Source: Cryptomeria japonica
Taxonomy: Eukaryota > Streptophyta > Pinopsida > Cupressales > Cupressaceae
Assembly: GCF_030272615.1 (NCBI RefSeq)
Contig: NC_081406.1
Coordinates: 470,258,400 to 470,322,399 of the forward strand
Length of the DNA stretch: 64,000 bases
Direction: 5' to 3'
Shown: positions 57,658 to 64,000 of the stretch, piece after piece
Layout of the letters: every line of letters begins with the position of its first letter
How positions within the stretch are numbered: the first letter of the stretch is position 1
Position numbers and translations under genes: made by a program
The notes under the pieces: generated by a model
Told to the model about the DNA's origin: nothing
Database searches by the model: none
Seen by the model: only the letters and a program-made list of their open reading frames with translations

Positions 57658-59655
57658 ATGACATACCCCTTAGTTCATCACATAATGTCTTAAGGGGTCG
57701 TATGTGGTCCTAAGGGGTCATGCATGCATTGACACATGTGTGACCCTTTAGTAGGTCACATATGACCCCTTATAACATCCTACTATACATATGACATTTC
57801 CTATGTGTCCTAAGGGGTCATATGTGGTCCTGATGGGTCACGCATGTGTTATAACGCATGCATGACCCCTTAGTAGGTCACATATGACCCCTTATAACAT
57901 CCTACTATACATATGACATTCCCCTTAGGATCATATAGTGTCCTAAGGGGTCATATGTGGTCCTGACCCATTAGAACCACATATGACCCCTTATAAAATC
58001 CTAGTGTGAACGACATACCCCTTAGTTCATCACATAGTGTCTTAAGGGGTCGTATGTGGTCCTAAGGGGTCACGCATGCATTGACACATGCGTGACCCCT
58101 TAGTAGGTCCTATATGACCCCTTATAACATCCTACTGTACATATGACATTCCCCTTAGGATCATATAGTGTCCTAAGGGGTCATATGTGGTCCTGAGGGG
58201 TCATGCATGTGTTATAACACATGCGTGACCCATTAGAACCGCATATGACCCCTTATAAAATCCTAGTGTGAATGGCATAGCCCTTAGTTCATCACATAGT
58301 GTCTTAAGGGGTCGTATGTGGTCGTAAGGGGTCACACATGCATTGACACATGCGTGACCCCTTAGTAGGTCACATATGACCCCTTATAACATCCTACTGT
58401 ACATATGACATTTCCTATGTGTCCTAAGGGGTCATATGTGGTCCTGAGGGGTCACGCATGTGTTATAACACATGCATGACCCCTTAGTAGGTCACATATG
58501 ACCCCTTATAACATCCTACTGTACATATGACATTCCCCTTAGGATCATATAGTGTCCTAAGGGATCATATGTGGTCTTGACCCATTAGAACCACATATGA
58601 CCCCTTATAAAATCCTAGTGTGAACGACATACCCCTTAGTTCATCACATAGTATCTTAAGGGGTTGTATGTGGTCCTAAGGGGTCACGCATGCATTGACA
58701 CATGTGTGACCCCTTAGTAGGTCACATATGACCCCTTATAACATCCTACTGTACATATGACATTCCCCTTAGGATCATATAGTGTCCTAACATATGCATG
58801 ACCCCTTAGAACTGCATATGACCCCTTATAAAATCCTAGTGTGAACGTCATACCCCTTAGTCCATCACATAGTATCTTAAGGAGTCGTATGTGGTCCTAA
58901 GGGGTCACGCATGCATTGACACATGCATGACCCCTTAGTAGGTCACATATGACCCCTTATAACATCCTACTGTACATATGACATTTCCTATGTGTCCTAA
59001 TGGGTCATATGCCCCCTTATAACATCCTACTGTACATATGACATTCCCCTTGGGATCATATAGTGTCCTAACATATGCATGACCCATTAGAACCGCATAT
59101 GACCCCTTATAAAATCCTAGTGTGAACGTCATACCCCTTAGTCCATCACATAGTGTCTTAAGGGGTCGTATGTGGTCCTAAGGGGTCACGCATGCATTGA
59201 CACATGCGTGACCCCTTAGTAGGTCACATATGACCCCTTATAACATCCTACTATATATATGACATTCCCCTTAGGATCATATAGTGTCCTAATATATGCA
59301 TGACCCCTTAGAACCGCATATGACCCCTTATAAAATCATAGTGTGAACGTCATACCCCTTAGTCCATCACATAGTGTCTTAAGGGGTCGTATGTGGTCCT
59401 AAGGGGTCACACATGCATTGACACATGTGTGAACCCTTAGTAGGTCACATATGACCCCTTATAACATGGACTACTATACATATGACATTTCCTATGTGTC
59501 CTAAGGGGTCATATGACCCCTTATAACATCCTACTGTGAACGACATATGACCCCCTAGAACCGCATATGACCCCTTATAAAATCCTAGTGTGAACGACAT
59601 ACTCCTTAGTCCATCACATAGTGTCTTAAGGGGTCGTATTACATTCCCGTTAAGA
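57658..59655. repeat. Hairpin satellite array, right arm
   Basis: Continuation of the array interrupted by F. The TCCTAGTGTGAA marker falls at 57999, 58261, 58613, 58834, 59115, 59335 and 59583, so the 262-bp period holds once and then varies between about 220 and 350 bp through loss or gain of half-units. A representative perfect hairpin is 59178-59194 paired with 59203-59219 (17-bp stem, 8-base loop), inside a larger 82-bp palindrome 59159-59240. The short minus-strand frames here are translated satellite, not genes. Confidence 0.93.
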
Positions 59656-59784
59656 TCACATATTACAGATTTAATACTTTTATAATCATATGGGCCCAAA
59701 TATAATCATATCCAGGCCCAAATGTTATATATCATGTTCTTGAATTTTTTATGTATGTCAAAGATTTAAATATACACGTGTTAG

Positions 59785-59925
59785 ATCTCTCTATCTCTCT
59801 GAAATATATGTTATCTCTCTCTCTCACTAAAATATTTGAAATTTTTACATGTATTTTTTGAAAATGAAAGTTATCTCTCTCTCCCTCATGAAGATTTATA
59901 TGTATAATCTCTCTCTCTCTCTGCT
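59785..59925. repeat. Interrupted CT tracts upstream of the 59,965 reading frame
   Basis: At least four TCTCTCTCTC blocks, separated by AT-rich spacers, lie 40-180 bp before the ATG at 59965. CT-rich leaders are common around plant transcription starts, so this may be the promoter or 5' UTR of the pseudogene. Confidence 0.55.
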
Positions 59926-59964
59926 TACGTATTTATTTTAACTTTATGACATGTACCTAGATAG

Positions 59965-61938
59965 ATGGCATCCCAAGATATACCTTCGCAGGCTCCTGGT
60001 CAGGATCCATCTACGTAGGCTCCACATCAGGAGCCACACATTGATGATGTTGATCCTCCACAATAGGATCCCCCCTTGCCCGACATTGCTACTATTTTTC
60101 AGTACAGTGATCAGGAGTTGCATAGGTTGAGGGCCATATTAGATGACCCTCATACTGATGGTGTGTACAAGAGTACATGCACGTCCATTTTTGATAGTTT
60201 GCAGACATTGAGGGATCATTTAGTTTCTCATACCTCATTCTCACCTGAGGTTATAGAGGATATATATAGATAGTTGAGGAGTGAGGTGAGGGGTCCTCAT
60301 TCTTTTGCTGATGTGGTGGGGGTGGTCTCGAAGGAGACCATCAAGGAGAGATGCTTTCCACAATATCAGGAGAAGAGTAAGGTGAGGGGATATCAGGTTA
60401 CCAGATGTATCGACCCACAGGTTGCATCATTGATTTACATATGCTTCTTAGTTGCCCATGGTCATTATCCTAATAACGACCAGATACCATTATACTTTGC
60501 ACAATAGGTATTTGTTGAGGTTCATTGTCAGATGAAACCAAACTACCTTGATATTCCAAGATATTATGGACATGAGAGGGGCAGGATTGCTGATAGAGAT
60601 GCATATCGTAGGCGTGATAGAGCTCCGCCTAGACACAAGGACCTTGTTGGCCAGAGATTTCCTATAGTAGTCCCAGCCATGGCACCCATAGCGGATCATG
60701 TTGTGATTGCTTCTCAAAGAGAAGCAATTGATAGGATTGGACAGATTGCATCAGCAACAGCCACCATATCTTCTGACAGGGTGGGTAGATATATGATGAC
60801 TCGACCACGTTTGTGATTATCCATAGATCATGCATCTTCTAGTCATGGGGGGGCTTCAGATTCAGATGATCGGTATATTTCTGCTGGCATCCCCTCCCCA
60901 GATGAGGTAGCAGCTATAGTTAGAGGTAGTAGACATGTACAGATGTCACAGTATTTAGCCGAGGACCTACTACATGCTTATAGTTTTATTTCATCTCAAC
61001 TTGGGATACCATTGGCCGATGTTAGAGAGGAGATTCTCAGAGATGGTCAGGCTACAATGGCATTGATGCATACCCCGAGCCAGTCAAAGCATTCTCATCA
61101 ATCTACGCATGCTCCAGGCACTGACCCACCTACAGATCACTCTGTTGCTGCAGAGGAGGAGCTACGAGCTGATCAGGTCCATATCACAGATGAGGGCCAC
61201 TTGGATTTATTTGAGGAGGAGATACGAGCTGATCAGGTCCATATCACAGATGAGGGTTTGGACTCATTTGAGGATCAGCTGAGAGATTTGAGCCATACTA
61301 GATTTATGGACATGCTACTACAGTCAGACACTTCATCCATGATGCCCACTCATCTAGTTAGCCCCTTGCACTCCTTAGTGATATGTACAGCTAGAGAGAG
61401 ATATGCAGGCACGAGTGATGTTGTTGATATGATCACGGGACATGATCAAACTATACAACCTACTCCAGGTGATACACAGGTATGTACATGTACATGTGCG
61501 TTTAAATTTTTAGAAGATATGTATACATGTTGAAAATTTGTAGGATAAATCTATATATATATATAGATCATGTTTAATAAATAATCTAGAGTTCTAAGTT
61601 TTAATTTGTAGATCATTTAAATTGATCATGGACTAATCCTTAAATTGATAGTTAGCTCATGTCACTCCTTCCTTGAGCTCTGAGCGTGTGCGTAGGAGAG
61701 ATTCTTTAGATGCTGTTAGTGTATAGGTTAGTTATGGTTTTTGGTACATATATGTACATGTATGTATACATGCACGTTACAATTTATATTTAAATTTTTA
61801 TATAACTCTACTTGGATTTGATGTACATGCATGTCTAGAGAGATAGATATATTATATTTAATATTTAAATAAATTCTACTTTTGCAGGACTCCCCCTCAA
61901 ATGGTCACTCAGTTCGTAGCCGACATGATCCCTGTTGA
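59965..61938 (+). pseudogene. Three-exon gene of unknown function, disrupted by stops
   Basis: Exon 1 (59965-61479) is one frame from MASQDIPSQAPGQDPS through TIFQYSDQELHRLRAILDDP, SLQTLRDHLVSHTSFSPEVI, IDPQVASLIYICFLVAHGHY, RYYGHERGRIADRDAYRRRD and MSQYLAEDLLHAYSFISSQL, ending GDTQ before a GTATGT donor. Exon 2 (61652-61726: LAHVTPSLSSERVRRR...) and exon 3 (61888-61938: DSPSNGHSVRSRHDPC, then TGA) fit with GT-AG borders, all in phase 0. Five exon 1 stops (four TAG, one TGA) and a TAG closing exon 2 disrupt it. A 25-residue tandem duplication around RADQVHITDEG lies at about 61158-61285. No family recognised; it may be a transposon ORF. Confidence 0.6.
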
Positions 61939-63118
61939 TTTGCTCTAGACTTTATAGCTCATTTACATTTATCTTTTTATAGACTTTCATATTATATATA
62001 TTCATGCACGTACATGGAGTTTAGACTAGATTATACTTTATACCTGGTTTGTGTTTGAGCAGATTATACATACATTTGATTATATTAGATTTATACATAC
62101 ATTTGATTAGATTAGATTTATACATGTTTGAATCTTATATTAGATTTATATTGTGTTTGATTAGATTAGATTTAAATACATGTTTAATTAGATTGTATAT
62201 TTCACATGCATGTATGTAATGAAGTTTAGACTAGATTATACTTTATATCTTCGTTGTGTTTGATCGGATTATATAGATTTATACATGTTTGATTATATTA
62301 GATTTATGTTTGATTAGATTAGATTTAAATACATGTTTGATTAGATTGTATATTTCACATGCATGTACAATGAAGTTTAGACTAGATTATACTTTATATC
62401 TCCGTTGTGTTTGATACTAGGATTATATATATTTCCACTACATCATGTGATATAAAGTTTAGACTAGAGATTATATATATTTCATGCACATGTACATGTG
62501 TTAGATTATATATTCCATGTGCACATGTACATACATGTTAGATTATATATGTACTTTATGTTCGATGGACTGGACTGGATTATATATATATCACGTGCAC
62601 ATGTTAGAAATAAAAGTAGATAAGCACTAAAATTTAAAAGAACATGTTCAAACAAAAGAGTATGTATGAAATGAACAAACTAAACTTAATAGGTCATGTA
62701 TTGAATAGTTCACATGTGGTATGTGAGCTTCTAGGTATGTTCTAGGTATGTATACTGTAGTTAAATAGTTGACAACATGTACATGTCCTAATTCCATATT
62801 ATATCAATTTTACAAATGTACATATTACATTCTAATTTAAATATGCATTTTTTAATTAAATTATTTTAACTAGTGGTCCTTACAAATTAGATGCATTTAG
62901 AATTAGATACAGTACCTTATACATACAAATTAAACATGCATTTAAACATGTACATGTACTTGAATTAACTTTGAATACATCCTAATTTGATATAATGTAT
63001 TTAAACTTAAAAAAAAATTATCCTTTAGTTTCAAAACAAGTTAAGAGATCTAGAATTTATCTTGAGTATTAATTCAATTCATGTGGGTTGAACCACATGT
63101 GTACTTTGGATTACTAAA
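61939..63118. repeat. AT-rich stretch with tandem-like GTTTAGACTAGATTATA blocks and ACATGTACATGT words
   Basis: The block GA(A)GTTTAGACTAGATTATACTTTATA recurs at 62016, 62221 and 62372, with a fourth decayed copy near 62465, separated by 205, 151 and about 93 bp of TTAGATTAGATTTA filler. The self-complementary word ACATGTACATGT is frequent across 61490-63760. No gene is seen. Confidence 0.6.
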
Positions 63119-63128
63119 TATATATATA

Positions 63129-63198
<70 letters not shown>
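63119..63198. repeat. (TA)n microsatellite
   Basis: About 80 bp of almost uninterrupted TA dinucleotides, ending 3 bp from the stop codon of the minus-strand gene at 63201. Confidence 0.95.
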
Positions 63199-63200
<2 letters not shown>

Positions 63201-63201
<1 letters not shown>

Positions 63202-64000
63202 CATACCACATCAAGTGGTTCAGAACGCTCTTCAATAACACTTAATATTTTGTCCTGATATTCACTATCTAGTCTCCACTTTTGAGACCGCCCTCGACGT
63301 GGAACTGTTTGAAGAATTAGGCCAACAACAATGACCAAGTGACTATACTGATATACCTTGTTTTCAATTTGGTATTCAGTGAAATGAATCCCATGTTGAA
63401 CAATTTTAACTTGTTTGAAATATGTCCCTTGCACTACAACTGATCCTGCATGTACATGTATATAAGAAACGTGAGAAATTAAAAATTTCAGTGCGTAAGC
63501 GATTTGTACATGTACATATTCAAATCAAAACTCAAACCTATGGGAAATGGCATTCCATCACTCATCTCAGATTTTGATAAGTTCTTTCTCTCTTCTATGC
63601 AACACAATAAATAATAACTAACACCTTCTATATTTCCATCTTCTACTATGACTGCAAAAATATCTCCTGCAATTTGACACAAGTTAAATAAATTCTAAGT
63701 TATATGTCATTTTTAAGGAAATGTTTACATGTGTACATCATGTATGTACCTTTTTTAATCAATCCTGAAATATGATCGTAATCACCAGAAATCAAAGGAA
63801 TGTGTTCAAAGTTTTCATCCTCATTTGAATCCTTGTATGTGTCAGAAACATCTAGTGGCACCATTTTCCATTCACTAACATATCCAAGCTCTTGGTTCTT
63901 GCAATCAACATAGTTTTCAAAAATGCATTCAGAACAAAAACATGAATAATCCCAAGTGTATAATGTCCATGGGCAATTATATGTACTCATGACACAATGC
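63201..64000 (-). CDS. Last three exons of an intact-looking gene with a Cys-rich motif (runs off the window)
   Basis: Minus-strand exons: 64000 (partial)-63750, 63666-63538 and 63445-63201, separated by 83-bp and 92-bp introns with GT-AG borders, both in phase 1. The joined frame has no stop until the TGA after SEPLDVV. It reads TWDYSCFCSECIFENYVDCK (CxCxxC...C, possibly metal-binding), KNQELGYVSEWKMVPLDV, GDIFAVIVEDGNIEGVSYYL, LCCIEERKNLSKSEMSDGMP, VQGTYFKQVKIVQHGIHFTE and LILQTVPRRGRSQKWRLDSE. No family recognised. It could be a host gene or a DNA-transposon accessory gene. The start lies beyond the right edge: sequence upstream of the ATG at 63990 is also open. Confidence 0.7.

Noticed and set aside
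58935-59699. Minus-strand frames encoding repeats of GFYKGSYAVL and VGCYKGSYDPLG
   Set aside because: They are the translated hairpin satellite; the period and palindromes explain them, and no start or domain is plausible.
61490-63760. ACATGTACATGT words as possible operators
   Set aside because: Frequent across a low-complexity AT-rich region, including introns; no spacing pattern supports specific binding sites.

Overview
This window looks like non-genic nuclear DNA from a seed plant with a large, repeat-rich genome. A gymnosperm is my guess, with low confidence. Almost everything is transposon-derived: Ty3/gypsy LTR elements, LINE remnants, a plant-mobile-domain pseudogene and a satellite array. 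The elements are nested, broken by stop codons and frameshifts, and separated by AT-rich DNA. No rRNA, tRNA, CRISPR or bacterial-style operon was seen.

Layout. 0.76-2.0 kb (minus): decayed plant mobile domain gene. 3.2-5.0 kb: non-coding repeat with reiterated CTGTTAGGA. 5.1-21.5 kb: three-level nest. A minus-strand gypsy integrase (C) is split by a chromovirus-type element A (plus, 5573-21277), and A is split inside its integrase by a second copy of the same family, B (minus, 10916-18766). 21.5-30.8 kb: element D (minus), a Tat-like element that keeps protease, an archaeal-type RNase H and integrase but has no visible gag core, reverse transcriptase (RT) or Ty3-type RNase H. 31.4-33.0 kb: LINE ORF1 remnant. 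33.1-35.5 kb and above: gag, primer site and LTR edge of gypsy element E (minus). 38.0-41.8 kb: LINE RNase H and RT-linker remnants. 42.7-59.65 kb: satellite of about 262-bp dimers built from hairpins, interrupted by element F (43801-57657).

Element F is the most notable object. It has 1,055-bp LTRs, a 5-bp target duplication and a primer site. Its pol order is protease, archaeal-type RNase H, RT, RNase H, integrase. After integrase it carries two divergent extra ORFs: a 240-codon antisense ORF with its own TATA box and a sense ORF of about 1,385 codons with a long coiled coil. The two face away from a shared 0.5-kb spacer.

Right edge: a spliced three-exon pseudogene (59965-61938, plus) and the last three exons of an apparently intact gene (63201 to beyond 64000, minus) with a Cys-rich motif. 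The latter is the only multi-exon reading frame in the window free of stops. I do not recognise either product.

In-frame stops in F and in the 59.97-kb pseudogene are overwhelmingly TAG, then TGA, with almost no TAA. This fits C-to-T decay at methylated CAG and CGA codons.
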